A stretch of 64,000 nt of DNA from Deroplatys truncata (lineage: Eukaryota > Arthropoda > Insecta > Mantodea > Mantidae). How positions within the stretch are numbered: position 1 is the stretch's first letter; every line of letters starts with the position of its first letter. Under the pieces are notes generated by a model. The model was not told where the DNA came from and did no database searches. It saw only the letters and a program-made list of their open reading frames with translations. Below are positions 48,066 through 59,595 of this stretch, in pieces. The stretch covers positions 11,159,501 to 11,223,500 of the forward strand of contig CM060990.1 of assembly GCA_030765065.1 (NCBI GenBank), read 5' to 3'. The translations under genes were made by a program, and so were the position numbers.

Positions 48066-48443
48066 GCGGCGCCGTGGCCGAGTGGTTAGACCGCTCGCCT
48101 CTCACCGAGGCGGCCCGGGTTTAATCCCAGGGACCCGCATGTGGGATTTGTAGTGGACAAAGCGGCGTCTGGGCGGGTTTTCTCTGGGTTCTCCGGTTTC
48201 CCCCGCCATTCATTCCACCAACTGCTCCATCATCACCTTTCCTTTCATCCATTTCACTGTCATTTCGTTTCATCTACTTCCTTCCTCCCATACCTGGCAT
48301 CGGGCTGATCACCCATCCTGGATATTCTGTCTGATCCATGAGTGTTTGCTCCTCGACGGGCCTCTGACCTCAGGCACCCGACTGTAAGTCCTGGGGGGTG
48401 TAAGTCCTACATAAGAGGAGGTTAAGCAGATAAACAGGAAAGA
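48066..48443 (+). mobile_element. tRNA-headed SINE with intact 14-bp target duplication
   Basis: Starts GGCGCCGTGGCCGAGTGG (A box TGGCCGAGTGG), with B-box-like CGGGTTTAATCCC about 45 nt on. The body contains GGGTTTTCTCTGGGTTCTCC, a core I associate with widespread invertebrate SINEs. AGATATCTCTGCAG flanks it at 48,052-48,065 and 48,444-48,457, so this insertion is fairly young. It lies beside a hAT relic in older sequence. Confidence 0.9.
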
Positions 48444-48589
48444 AGATATCTCTGCAGCCAAATTACTCAGGAATTGAAATTTGCCATAAAACTCTGTGAA
48501 TCATTTTTTCTTTTCCTCCAATTCAGATATCAACCGGTCTGTAATAACCAGAAATGTATTATTATTATTGTGTCAAGTAGTGTCAAACT

Positions 48590-50100
48590 CGGCTGTTTAT
48601 CACTTTCGGTTTTCTTGGCCTTTTCCTTTTTGTGGCTGTTTTGTACAACTCTATCGTACTCTTTTGTACGCCAGGGTTTTGATATGTATCATACATAGAA
48701 CGATTCTCTCTAACATATTGAAGTAAAGAATCCTTCAACTTTATTACATCCCCAATATCGATCGATATGAACACGTTGCAACAATTTATTTGTAGCATTA
48801 AATCTGTTCAAGATCGCTGGTCACCACCTCGTCATTACCACAGTTTGAAGACATTGTAGAGCCTCAGCATTCCAGCCACCTCGCATCTTTTGGGATTCGT
48901 CATCTTGAGTACCTTCCAAAGCTGACATTAACGTCGAGACTAACAGGCATCGTGACGCCCTGACCAACATATTCAATGAAGGACGTTTAACGCAGACTGC
49001 ACAGTTTAATCTCCATTACAATCGAAACAGAGAAAAAGGTGTAAATGTGTTGCAAAAAATGAAGCCACTTCTGCTGCACATGATTCTGTTAAGTTAAGGG
49101 AGAGTGCTGCACACAGAATATACACAGCGAGAGAGATTATTTCCTTAATTCTAGCTTGAAGACCAGGGTATGTAGCTGCGTATTGCTTGCATTGTCATAC
49201 GACTGATCCCTACCTAATTGAGTGTCAAAATCAAATTTACTTAATAAGCGTATTAATGCATCAGCTAATTCTTCTGATTTGTGCCCTGTATTTGAGATAA
49301 AATACATACATATTTCAACAGAAAATCCAATAAATGCAAGTTTTCATAAATACCTTTCAACCAAAGGCAACTGATCTACATGTGTAATATTGGGAATGGA
49401 GTCTAATTTAGCTGAAACATGTTTAACTTTCTTCACTTCATCTACAATATACATCACGACTCTTTCTGTCAGGATAGATATAAACTCTTCACACGTGCTC
49501 CCTTTTGCTTTGTTTACATAACATTCTATGCTTTCCTAGAAAAGTATCGAATTCTCTTAGCTCTAGGGCCATCTGGAAATTCCCTGTATTTGCTGACTCA
49601 AACCCATAGTTAAGGCCATTGAAAGATAGGACTTGTATAGAATATATTTGACCACAGCAACGACTCGTTTTAACGCGTCCCTCCAATATTTAATTTCCAT
49701 TTCAAGCTGAGATTTTTGTTTATGATCTATTCGCTCCATGATTTGTCCTTTAACCCTTAAAAGTTAACAAACTTTTCAGATGTTCAGCTGAATTTTCATG
49801 GACTGGCCATTTTTCCTATCATGTGTTTTGCACACTGTGAGGTTCCATTATACAATAAACATGTGACACAAAATACACTACCCTTGCTTTGAAGGTATAC
49901 TAATAATTCACCGTTTCTTCTCGACAATCCTCAGTGTTCCGAAAAATAAAACTTTGTTTAAGTACCCCGGAAAGCCAGTACATTACTTGCATCAGTTTCT
50001 AAATACGTTGTCCATATTTTGTGCAACTTGACCTTCTTTAACGGTGTGATCGCCAAGAGATCACTTATTAGCCACTTTGGAGGATGATTCCCCGGCTATA
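48590..50100 (-). pseudogene. hAT-type transposase relic (ZMYM1/DUF4371-like)
   Basis: On the minus strand, from about 50,000 downwards, frames in succession resemble the DUF4371/ZMYM1-like hAT family: a GSVFCVTCLLYN cysteine block, YWRDALKRVVAVVKYI (about 49,690), GNFQMALELREFDTFLGKH (about 49,560), DQSYDNASN (about 49,210) and, in another frame, YPGLQARIKEIISLAVYIL with AALSLNLTESCAAEVASFF (about 49,090-49,180). Stops and frame changes occur throughout. The Asp of SYDNASN is the family's expected catalytic block. No terminal repeats were identified. The SINE at 48,066 lies just past its C-terminal end. Confidence 0.65.
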
Positions 50101-50689
50101 ACCATAGTTAGTATAAACTGAAATAATTGATTCTATGTTATTATTACTGTTTGTAATATCGAAAACGCTTGACTCGGATAAAGCATACAGACCAGTGTTT
50201 GCGGCACGTTTGCCACGTTATTACACTTTGATGTATCTGGACTCGAAAGGGAAAATGTTGCCTGTGATTGCTCATGTATTTTTGTACACAGTTTCCTTGT
50301 TTTATTGACCTGTCTTTCGTGAGTTTCCGTTATTGAGAAACACTTACACTTGTTCTACTGTTACTCGTGATCGTGAATATTACAGTACAAATCACATAAG
50401 TATTGAGTGTAGTGTTGTCAATGCTATCCATTTCCATTTCATTGTGTGTTGCGTCCTTTTACTATTTTAAGGAGTTGTGAATAAAATTTTTAATGTAAAC
50501 AAATGATAGTGACAGCTTAAAAACTGCCAGATCAAATCTGCCGCCCTAGACGTAAACACGCCCCTGCGGTACTTTCGTTCTGACAGAAGAATTAAATGGC
50601 CTACAAGCTAAGTAAGATACCTGAAATACAATTTACTTTTACAGCAGAGCTGTTCAGATATAAGACCACTAAGGACTCTTTCCTCCACG

Positions 50690-50865
50690 CTTCAGAACAT
50701 TCCTCTTGATTGCACTGCTTTTCTTGACAGTATTGTTCGCAAACGCGTTCCTTCAATCTGCGAAATCAGATGGAACGGCAACGACAGAATAATGCCTGCC
50801 AATCGTGAAATCCGTCCGGATTTATTTGAGGCTTTCAGTGAAATAATTGACTGTCCAGACGCTAG
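50690..50865 (+). pseudogene. Possible second hAT fragment, opposite strand
   Basis: The plus frame reads RKRVPSICEIRWNGNDRI and FEAFSEIIDCPDA, similar in pattern to the LCETRW segment of DUF4371 hAT transposases. Only about 55 codons are readable. A CAA microsatellite (50,866-50,891) follows. Weak evidence. Confidence 0.3.
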
Positions 50866-50891
50866 TACAACAACAACAACAACAACAACAG
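50866..50891. repeat. CAA microsatellite
   Basis: Eight or nine CAA/ACA units. Confidence 0.85.
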
Positions 50892-51750
50892 AATCCTGTG
50901 GTCCAGAAACAGCCTTCTAGACGTTGGTTTTCCTTCTCTCTGTTTTCATAACAAATCCTTAAAGACTGAACTGCTTTTCAACATTCTTCAGGAAAAAACC
51001 GACGCGCAGTTTTGCAGCAATTTTTCTAAGGATGTGTAATCTATATGAAAAGCTTAAGAAGTGAAGGTAAGTTGATTGAGTTTTTGAAGTCACAAAAATC
51101 TCGCAACCTGAAGCTTCCATGAATACATCCGAACTGATAGATGAATACATTGGCAATCCATCGATATCAAAATACAAACAAATGTACTTGATAGGTATCC
51201 AACAGCAGGTTTGAACTGATTTTCATTAGATCAGAATTGTAATAATTGTCTAAAGCAGGCTTTGCCAACTGAGGTGCTGAGCCATGCAACCGGTGAGGCA
51301 ATTTCGCCGTTATAAATGGTCGCTGACTTTTTGTAGTTTTCCAAGCAACAATATAACTTGCTCGAACTGAGCTTTCTGAAGTGTTGGATTCAAGTATTTG
51401 TAGGATAGTGAAATACAATAACTATGTTTGTGTTTTCTTAGCAGAAAATCTAAAGTAAACGCTCTTAAAAACACAAATCCCAGAACGAAAACAAAGCCAT
51501 TAAAACGTATGTAAAATAATTTTTAAGGAGCACGTTATTACTTACATCTTGAGAATTAGGGAATTCTGATTTAAATTTAGCAATTCGTTAGATTCTTGCT
51601 TCGCTAACAATGTCATCGTAGGTTGAAGCATGTTTATTTTGGTAGTGTCGTTCAACGGTTGAAGATTTTATGCTTAATGATAAATTAAGCATTGAGATTT
51701 CCCTTCGGTATCTACAGCAAAATATAAATTCCCACGAAGAATTAAAACCG
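50892..51750. other. Unassigned DNA, possibly decayed transposon
   Basis: Short frames only (72-86 codons on minus), none recognised. Could include the C-terminal part of the hAT fragment upstream, but I cannot show it. Confidence 0.3.
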
Positions 51751-52260
51751 CTCACTCTGATCCATGGGTCCTTTCGGGGTTTTCTCGGGTCCTCGGAGGA
51801 ATGCTGGAGTGGTTTTTTCATCTCCCGCATTTCCGGCCCCTCCATTTCGTTTCGTACTTAATTTCATTCATGCTTCATCCCCTTGGTCTCTTTCACGATC
51901 GGAAGTGTCGGCGATGGTGTTTCGGTGCAGTGTGGCAGGGTAAACGATGCTCTTTGTTACCCTCTCCGTCTCTCGACCTTCGGCTGACTGCCGAGGTATC
52001 CGAAACCCCTTGAGGTGCTTTGGAACCCTCTGTGTGGGGCGGGGTCCCCGGTATGCCTGTCCGTCTGCCGGAGTGTCTCTATCTGGAAACCCAGAGACCA
52101 TGTCATTGCTGTGCCGTCGCTTCTGGTTCCGGTGGCCCGGTGTCTCCACCCGCCTCATCCTTCCACCTGGGGACACCTCCTCGTGGGGCGTAGATACAAT
52201 ATCCACTCTGGATCAGTGCCGAGTCCCCTCCGTAGTCAATCCAATCCATGAAGATTTAAT
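51750..52260. repeat. GC-richer SINE-like block
   Basis: Compositionally distinct from its AT-rich flanks, with GGTCCTTTCGGGGTTTTCTC resembling the core of the SINE at 48,066. No A/B boxes or target duplication were found, so it may be a headless copy or another repeat. Frames of 78-128 codons on both strands overlap and show no signature. Confidence 0.35.
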
Positions 52261-53384
52261 CGATATTTTTAAACAGGGAGAAACTAAATGCTCGGTATCT
52301 GCTGTATTCCATTGGACACCTCCTCTGTGCTGAGGAAAGAGACAATATGTTACTGTCTCTGTCGTACTCATGTAGTCGCATTGGCCGCTACTTGAGTAAG
52401 GTGGGAAAGACACCGGTGTCGCTGACTGCAGCACCACTGCGCCAAGTGCTCGAGTTGGAAAGGCCTGGTCTAAAGGATGCAGACGCTGCTGTTATTAAAT
52501 TAACTCGAATTGAATGGAGAATGCCTGTTTTTAGACGACACGATGCTGAGAGAAGCTTAAATTGGTCAAGACACTCAACCTGCTTTACCGCAAACTAATT
52601 CCATTCACTTGGAACGTTGTAACGACATCGAAGCTTGAGAAACCGCGGTTTGTACAGTCGGAGCACAAACGAATAGGTTAAATGATTCTAGTACAGGCTG
52701 CATTCTTTGATCACTGTAACATCGCCAACCTGAAACATTATCTGAACAGCGAGGGTATCCCTGTCATGACATGATCTTGGATATTTGCATCTCTCCCAGA
52801 CCAGTATTTTAAATTCCAATGCTCTTATTATGGGAGGAAAAATTATCCTCTTTTGAAGGGAAACTATTTTCTGGAATATGCACCACTATTCGTCATCGAC
52901 TGCTCTCATCAACCTGAGAATATTGTGACTGGAGCGGTTAAGGGTAGTGGGAAGTATGAGCACTATACGGCCATGAAGCTAACCCAAGATACCTGAATCT
53001 GTGGCTGTAAATGACAGATCAATGTAATCAATCTGACGTGTTACATTCACGTCTTTTTCTCTACCCTCTACCGCTTATTAGTGCGCTTACATACTATTCT
53101 TACTTCATTTTAAATGAGATAAACATTTGCAGAAATAACGACCTTACACATTTCGTTACAGATACTGTACGGGCGGGGCGTAGCGCTTCCAAGTATATAC
53201 ATGATATCTCCCCATAATGATGAGTTGCAGGTTGAAGTTCTCTGCCTCGGCTGCCAGTCGCGAACTGTCGATACATTCCTATTCCTAGCTGTCTGTATTT
53301 CAGAATATTGTGGATGAAGGCAATTAACAAGCTGAATTTCTCAACGATTTGATTTATTCTAACACAAATTACCGAAGTGGCTAG
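52261..53384. other. Unassigned DNA left of element B
   Basis: Frames of up to 83 codons without recognisable features. Its last six bases, GGCTAG (53,379-53,384), would be the left target duplication of element B. Confidence 0.35.
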
Positions 53385-54330
53385 AGTAGTACGGAAATGG
53401 GCATTGAAAAATACTTAATATGCAGGAATGTGTATTCATATGCGAATGAGCTCCCCCACCTCCTCTCTCACCTTCCCCCACAGCTCCATGGGGCTTCCAG
53501 GTGCAGCTGAGGGTCATAAATCTTGTCAAGTATAATGGAAGCTTGACAGTTAAGCAATTAAGACTGTCAATCAACTGTCAAAACGAACAAACCGGGTCGT
53601 AAATTTATGGTCCTGTAACAAAGGCAAGATGTTTTTTCTACCCATTCCACATCCGGCCACTTCTGCAGCTGCAGCAGTTTACACACCCCCACTCAATTCT
53701 TTAACAACAGCGTGCAAGAGGCTATTCATCACTGTCAAAATGAACAAAGAGTATGCTGGACCAAGGAACAGACGCTATTATCTCCAGCTCGATTGTTTAC
53801 TTTTAGGTGAAGCCACCTGGCATCTCATTCCACTAGCATTTAACAAAAGAACAATGCTTGCCCTTCAACTGTCAAAATGAACAAAGGCCATGATAAATTA
53901 GGGTCGTGACAAAAGAGAACCTGAAGCCCGTTAACAAACTAGTTCTATTGTATTCTCTTTCTATTGTCCGGGGCAAGGCTTCTTAGAAGGACCACATGGT
54001 ATTCGCCATTCCACTAGCATTTAACAAAAGAACAATGCTTGCCCTTCAACTGTCAAGATGAGCAAAAGCCATGATAAAATAAGGTCGTGACAAAAGAGAA
54101 CTCAAGCCCGTTAACAAAGCAACAAGTTCTATTGTATCGCCTTTCTATTGTCCGGGGCAAGGCTTCTTTAGAAAGACCCCTGCGGGCATCCCATTCCACT
54201 GCCCTATAATAAAGCTGGTCCCTTTCCATTGTTCGAACACCCGCGTGCTTAACAAAAGAATCTGAGGGAGGCTTTACGCTCGCCCTTTCTTTGTTCGCGT
54301 GAAAGAGAGAGAGGTCTGTTTACCTACTAT
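53385..54330. repeat. Left terminal repeat of element B
   Basis: Aligns with 1,082-1,920 of element A (GACAGTTAAGCAATTAAG, TTAACAAAAGAACAATGCTT and GTGAAAGAGAGAGA are shared). It has its own 181-bp tandem duplication (CACTAGCATTTAAC at 53,831 and 54,012). The CRE of element A is not preserved here. Confidence 0.7.
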
Positions 54331-54479
54331 ACCTAAACAATTGAACAACGTCAGAGTCAGCCATCATGGTTTTTGCCCCGATGGGCTGTTCTCCCCGAAT
54401 GTCTTAGCGCAGTCCTACGGTTATACCCGAGCATAGTTAACAAGCATTCTGTTTGGCTCATTTCAAGCAGCGACTCCGA

Positions 54480-55260
54480 AAAAGCGCTTAATATATATTT
54501 CATTACATATATTAAACCTCTGTGTATACTTGGATATCAATAGATCGGTGTTCGATTCTTACTGCAAACAAACGTTTATTGCTAATGAGAAATTGATGAC
54601 TGATATTATTATATCATTACCCTAATTAATAAAAGGGTGTTCAGAGGGTCCTAGATGGAATCTTACCCAGCGAAACTCTAATGCGTAATAACTATTAAAC
54701 TATGCAAGGTCAGATTAAAATGTATTTAACAAATATAATTTAATTTTTATATCATTACCCTAATTAATGAAAGGGTGTTCAGAGGGTCCTAGCTCGAATC
54801 TTACCCAGCGAAACTCTAATGCTTCATAAATATTAAACTATGGGAGTATGGACGTTCAGATTAAAATGCATTTAACAAATATAATCATTTATATTAAACA
54901 CGGTGCATAATTAGGCATCCAAATTGATACTTTGCTAGGGCAAAACATGATTATATCATTACCCGGATTAATGAAAGGGTGTTCAGAGGGTCCCAGCTCG
55001 AATCTGCGAAACTCTAATGCTTAATAAATATTAAACTATGGAAGTATGGGCGGTCACATTAAAACGTGTTTAACAAATATAATTTGATTTATATGACATT
55101 ACAATGTTTAACGAGCTGCATTCTTAGGAACCTGGAGGTCCCTACTTCGAATCTTACCCAGCGAATGGATATAATAACTATTAAATTATTGAGCCAGGGG
55201 TGGTCGGATAAAAATTGCATTTAACAAATACAATTATTTATATTAAACCCTGATGCATAC
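54480..55260. repeat. Tandem repeats with T-arm-like motifs, left arm of B
   Basis: Inverted relatives of 5,870-6,720. Units contain ATTACCCTAATTAATGAAAG, GGGTCCTAGCTCGAATCTTA and AATATTAAACTATG. The most tRNA-like unit is near 55,105-55,160 (TTCTTAGGAACCTGGAGG then TACTTCGAATCTTACC). Confidence 0.65.
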
Positions 55261-55439
55261 TTAGATATCCCGATGCCTAGACACCATTCTTTCTTCTTCC
55301 CTCGTTTTCTTTCTTTCTATCCATTTCTTTCTTTCTTCCCGACTTGCAGACATCCAATCGTTCACATATACACGAGCACTTGTACATACATCAGCAAACA
55401 TACACCAGTACACGCACACACGCACATGCAAGCATGCTC

Positions 55440-56050
55440 TTCTTCAGTTCACAGGATTTTCTCTATTCGTTCTTCTTCTATAAACAGTCACACCATTTTC
55501 TCTGCATATTCTTCTTGTATAAACATTCACATGATTTTCGCTGCACATTCCTCTTACATAAATATTCACACAATTTTCTCCGCTCATTCTTTGTTTCTCT
55601 GCAGCTTCATCTTCAATGAGCATCCATACGATATTCGCTACACATTCTTCTTGCATAAACATTCAAACGATTTTCTCCACTAATTCTTGTTTCTCATTCA
55701 CACGATTTTCTATACTCGTTCTTTGTTTCTCTGCAGGTTCATCTTCCATGAACATTCACATGATTTTCTGTACTTATTCTTTGTTCCACTACACATTCAC
55801 ACGATTTTCGCTACACATTCTTCCACTAATATTCACATGATTTTTTAACACATTCTTCTATTAACATTCATATGATATCTTCTATATATTCTTCTATTAA
55901 ATCCATATGATTTTAGTCACCCATTCTTCTATTAACATTCACACCATTTCTCTACACATTCTTTTGCAAACATTCATGTGATTTCCACTATACCTTCTTC
56001 TGTAAACATTCATATTATTTTCTCAACATATTTTTCCTCTGTTAAAATTC
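55440..56050. repeat. Tandem repeats, left arm of B (inverted copy of 62,570-63,230)
   Basis: Irregular units of about 40-55 bp such as ACATTCACACGATTTTC and TCTTCTTGTATAAACATTC. They correspond to the intron array of elements A and B-right. Confidence 0.75.
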
Positions 56051-56227
56051 ACACAATTTGCTCTACACATTCTTCTGTATTGTGTTTCATTTTACATGTA
56101 TCATAACAAAAAATGTAATTCTTTTCAGCTTGCTTTTACTCGATCAAAGCAGCTTTCTAAGACTTTCATTGTGCAATGTTTCAGACTGTGCAATAAGGGA
56201 AGAAGAAGAAGAGGAACAGCTTTGCAG

Positions 56228-56737
56228 ACGTGCAAAGGAGGCTGACGCTATTGGAGGATAGAACAAGCAGCATCGAGACACCCAAGAAACATGGCGGTAA
56301 GAAGCGGGTGCCGAGACGTCTACATCTCGAAAAGGCACAGCATTTAGATAGGATTCTTCTATGATTTTCCAGTGCTTATAGTGAAAAACACAGACAAATG
56401 TGTATACATGACAATTCAAGACTGGGAGATAATTCGAGAGAGTATTCCTACATTCAATGCATTCCTCCAATCGAGAAAGTGTCCGCCTGTGGAATATTGT
56501 CAAAATATTGTTTTCTCTTATAATATTGTTGCTTATATGCAAGAGACAGAAATAAAATTTGTGAACACTAATTTAAATGATTGTGAAATTCTTTTAAATA
56601 GCGATGAAATTTGCAGGCTAAAAAGATTTGAGTCGTTTATAGATTACCATTTAGGTAACCTGTCTGTTGCAAATGTAATGACATATGCTGGAACGAGGAT
56701 TTGCAGGAAGAAAGCGATGAAAATGCACGATAAATAA
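56228..56737 (+). pseudogene. Left-arm copy of the PC4-like gene, lacking promoter and first exon
   Basis: Mirror copy of the gene at 61,883-63,370. Predicted exons are 56,228-56,296 and 56,373-56,737, separated by a 76-nt intron (GTAAGA to TTTTCCAG). A TAG at 56,345 blocks the unspliced frame from ATG 56,291, but it lies inside that intron. AATAAA follows the stop by a few bases. The block with promoter and leader exon present in the right arm is missing here, so expression from its own promoter is unlikely. A few residues differ from the right copy (Q for E, F for C, A for V, M for V). Confidence 0.5.
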
Positions 56738-56951
56738 TAACAATAAAAAAGAATGAAAGTATGCTTTTACATAGTGTTTTTATTCACTAAAAATCCTTAC
56801 ATTCCTAATGAAAAATAAATCCTTACAATGATTAGTTTAAGTTATGTTACAATGATCAAAAGAGAACCGTCTTTAGATGCATTACTCGATCTTAAAGCCA
56901 GAGCACCAAAAATGACAAATCCCGGCTTCAAGATGTTTAAATGTGGTGTCA

Positions 56952-57137
56952 CTATTCCAGGTAAATGCCTGTAACACACACAGAAGGTTGAGTATGCAGA
57001 TCTATGGTCCTAAATGGGTGAAACAGAGTTAGGATCTCAGCATCAGAAAGTCGAATCACAGGCCTTCTCCACTCTATTAATACAGGTTTAACAACAGCAT
57101 TCTCTTCACCCTGAGACGGGGTAAAGCATATAAATGT
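56952..57137 (-). pseudogene. Conserved coding fragment, left arm copy
   Basis: Inverted counterpart of 61,463-61,669, 21 bases shorter in the middle, so the frame is kept (seven codons absent). See the right-arm entry for the content. Confidence 0.4.
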
Positions 57138-57287
57138 TCAACTTGACAAGGGATTCTAAACTCGCTGTTAGCGTCCAGAGATAATGTATATGGTAAAAAC
57201 ACATGTTCCTCTTCTTAGTGATCTTGTCGTCGAATCTCGGTGTCATTGCGAAAGCAGTGTCCCGGTAACATTGGAGATGCCCCATGA

Positions 57288-57577
57288 TTATAGGATTCTG
57301 AAGCCCAATACCTGTAGGAACTGCCGATTGCGTGAAGCTAACCCGATGGGCGTCAAAGGCAGAGCATGATATATGCGTCGAATCACTCCATTATTATATC
57401 CCCGACGTCTTTGACGTCTTCTAAAAGCTATAGGCATTATGCTTATATCCTTGTTTCTAAAGTCAATGATATTGCTGTTATGGTCTCGTATACTAAGGCT
57501 GTTTGCACTATGAAGCGAGTGTTTATGAATAGCAGGTAAAATCTGATTTGATGGTTCTTGTGACATATGGTACATTG

Positions 57578-57626
<49 letters not shown>

Positions 57627-57779
57627 TGATCTAATGAAGAATACATTCGAATCCATACCTCGCTTATCTCTGATGCATTCATTAATGTCAGTAATCTCAT
57701 AAGTTGCATCAAGTATATCAATGATCTTAATTTCATCATTGTGCATGTATTTAAATTGGAATGGAATCGACGCTTTCAA
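57288..57779 (-). pseudogene. Penton-like structural protein relic plus adjoining C-terminal tail, left arm
   Basis: The N-terminal part contains DEIKIIDILDATYEITDIN, a pattern I associate with a small structural (penton-like) protein of insect Polinton/adintovirus-type elements. A run of about 15 Asn codons, a TAA microsatellite (57,577-57,622), replaces the middle. After it come LSIRDHNSNIIDFRNKDISI, like the end of the same protein, and then an arginine-rich RRRQRRRGYNN segment and RNRQFLQVLGFRIL up to the stop, like the tail of a neighbouring capsid-associated protein. The frame is open throughout, but the large missing middle makes it a relic. Family naming is from memory of sequence style, not from a search. 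Confidence 0.4.
57577..57622. repeat. TAA/ATT microsatellite in the penton-like relic
   Basis: About 15 uninterrupted ATT units on plus, coding for Asn on the minus frame. A longer tract occupies the mirrored site at 60,738-60,805. Confidence 0.9.
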
Positions 57780-58024
57780 AATTCAATAGAGCAACCTAAT
57801 AATGACCCCGTGGATCTATCTAAAGAGGAGGATTGTAGTATGTAGTACGAACAGACTCGTTGACACTGACAGCGATAGTATATCTCATTGGGATAGAAAT
57901 TGTAAACAGAAGTGTTCGCAGATGACTGAATTGAAACTCTGAAACCCCTTAACAGTGCCTTAAAGCATATGAGGGATGTTTCTAACTCTTTCCTGGTTTC
58001 AAGGTTCCGCAGATGCTAATCACG
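57780..58024. other. Gap between the penton-like relic and the 188-codon ORF
   Basis: No feature recognised; possibly the 5' part of the penton-like gene in decayed form. Confidence 0.3.
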
Positions 58025-58591
58025 CTATAAAACCACCCAGCTTAAATTCTGAATAATTTCGCTAATCGCATCGGAAAAGTCGTTTTTATCAGGTGTATGA
58101 AGCATCACTAGTACCCTTAGCATGTTTACTAAATCTCTAAGATCGGTGTAGCGGTATAGCATCTCCTGAGTATTCGCTTTGGATGTATCTTCTAATCTTG
58201 GTGAGTTGAAAGTAGTTTGCTTGCTTTCATTGGTTTGTTTATTTAGAGTTGGCTCATTCAAAGAAACTGCTCTTATTGTTTCATCAGTGGTAGCTCTAGA
58301 CGTTATTACAAGATCACTTGAATTGGTTCCAAGTACGGTAAATGTTGAATCCCGCACTTCGGAACTTGAGAAGATTTCAGGATCTCGTTTGGGTATTGTA
58401 GTCAATGCACAGCTGGTCATCTCTTTACAGCATCTTCTCCTATGTTGCTTGCGCCTTGAAATTGTCCTCTTTTTTAAAGTTCTATTACATATGCAGCAGT
58501 TAACAAAGCGATTCCTTCCCCCTTGAGAAACATACGAAAAATCAAGATTCTCGTAAATTGAATGTAATTGACCATCTTTATGAGTGTTCAT
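58025..58591 (-). CDS. Unknown 188-codon protein with Cys/His/Arg-rich N-terminus
   Basis: Intact frame; the first ATG is at 58,591 (the frame extends to a TTG at 58,597). Residues about 31-56 form a cluster, NRFVNCCICNRTLKKR then RRKQHRRRCC, resembling a zinc-binding or nucleic-acid-binding head. The middle is Ser/Thr-rich and polar. The end (LRDLVNMLRVLVML, then EIIQNLSWVVL) looks like two amphipathic or hydrophobic helices. A TATA-like motif lies just upstream (58,601-58,609). It sits in the unique centre of element B, divergent from the PLA2/GGFLP gene. I do not recognise the family; the normal composition and open frame argue for a real or recently active gene. Introns have not been excluded. 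Confidence 0.5.
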   Translation of the reverse strand: MNTHKDGQLHSIYENLDFSYVSQGGRNRFVNCCICNRTLKKRTISRRKQHRRRCCKEMTSCALTTIPKRDPEIFSSSEVRDSTFTVLGTNSSDLVITSRATTDETIRAVSLNEPTLNKQTNESKQTTFNSPRLEDTSKANTQEMLYRYTDLRDLVNMLRVLVMLHTPDKNDFSDAISEIIQNLSWVVL

Positions 58592-58600
58592 GCTCAAACA

Positions 58601-58609
58601 GTATATATA
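58601..58609 (-). promoter_or_regulatory. TATA-like motif before the 188-codon ORF
   Basis: TTATATATA on the minus strand, 10-20 bp before the ATG. This is close for a cellular TATA box, but short leaders are seen in viral-type genes. Confidence 0.3.
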
Positions 58610-58974
58610 AACTAGTCAATGTATACTGTAGATGTTGAATTTGTATACGATAACACGAGACTGAACTATTTTTCAACATTTACGTTTTTATATATGATCT
58701 CAGGCTTTGATGCATATAAACAGTCATATCCGAATTAGACTAAGCATAATATTGTAGTATTTACACATAACACTTGTAATTCCGTTAATTACAACTATTT
58801 CATTAAGCACAAGCAGATTCAAGTAGCATCAAATGGATTCATAGGGGTAAGAGTGCAAGTTTTCTTCATAGTTAGCACAGAGAATGCAAGAGTTCAGTGA
58901 GATACTGGTCTAGCTAGCACGATTCTGAAGCCCATATATCAACCTTTAGCGAAAATGGCACACATATCTGAGAA

Positions 58975-59595
58975 CCTTTAGCGAGAGCGGGTCACCTTTT
59001 TCCCTGTCCTTTTTCTTGAGTGGGACACCTTTTTTCCCTGTGTAGGTCACCTTTTTCTCTGAGCGGGTCACGTTTTTCCCTGAGTGGGTCACCTTTCTCC
59101 CTGTGTGGGTCACCTTGTTCCCTTTGTGGGTCACCTTTTTCCCTGAGTGGGTCACCTTTTTCCTTTGTGGGTCACCTTTTTCCCTGTGTGGGTCACCTTT
59201 CTCCCTTTGTGGGTCACCCTTCTTCCCTGCGTGGGTCACCTCTTTCCCTTTGCGGGTCACCTTTTTCCCTGAGCGGGTCACCTTTTTCCCTGAGTGGTCA
59301 CCTTTTTCCCTTTGTGGGTCACCTTTTTCCCTGTGTGGGTCACCTTTTTCCCTTTGTGGGTCACATTTTTCCCTAAGTGATCACCTTTTTCCCTTTGTGG
59401 GTCACCTTTTCCCTTTGTGTGTCACCTTTTTCCCTGTGTGGGTCACCTTTTTCCCTTTGTGGGTCACCTTTTCCCCTGCGTGAGTCACCTTTCTCCCTGA
59501 GTGGGTCACCTTTCTCCCTGAGTGGGTCACCTTTTTCCCTGAGCGGGTCACCTTTTTCCCTGAAGGGATCACCTTTTTCCTTGAGCGAGTCCATG
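58975..59595. repeat. 21-bp minisatellite with GGGTCACC
   Basis: About 29 units of GTGGGTCACCTTTTTCCCT plus two bases. It is open on both strands because 21 is a multiple of 3 (EKGDPLR repeats on minus, VGHLFPF on plus). It lies between divergently oriented genes in the unique centre of element B and is absent from A. Confidence 0.9.

Noticed and set aside
57184-57369. 61-codon plus-strand ORF in the left arm, with a mirror at 61,183-61,419
   Set aside because: It is the antisense shadow of the conserved C-terminal coding tail (RNRQFLQVLGFRIL); the sense frame is better preserved.
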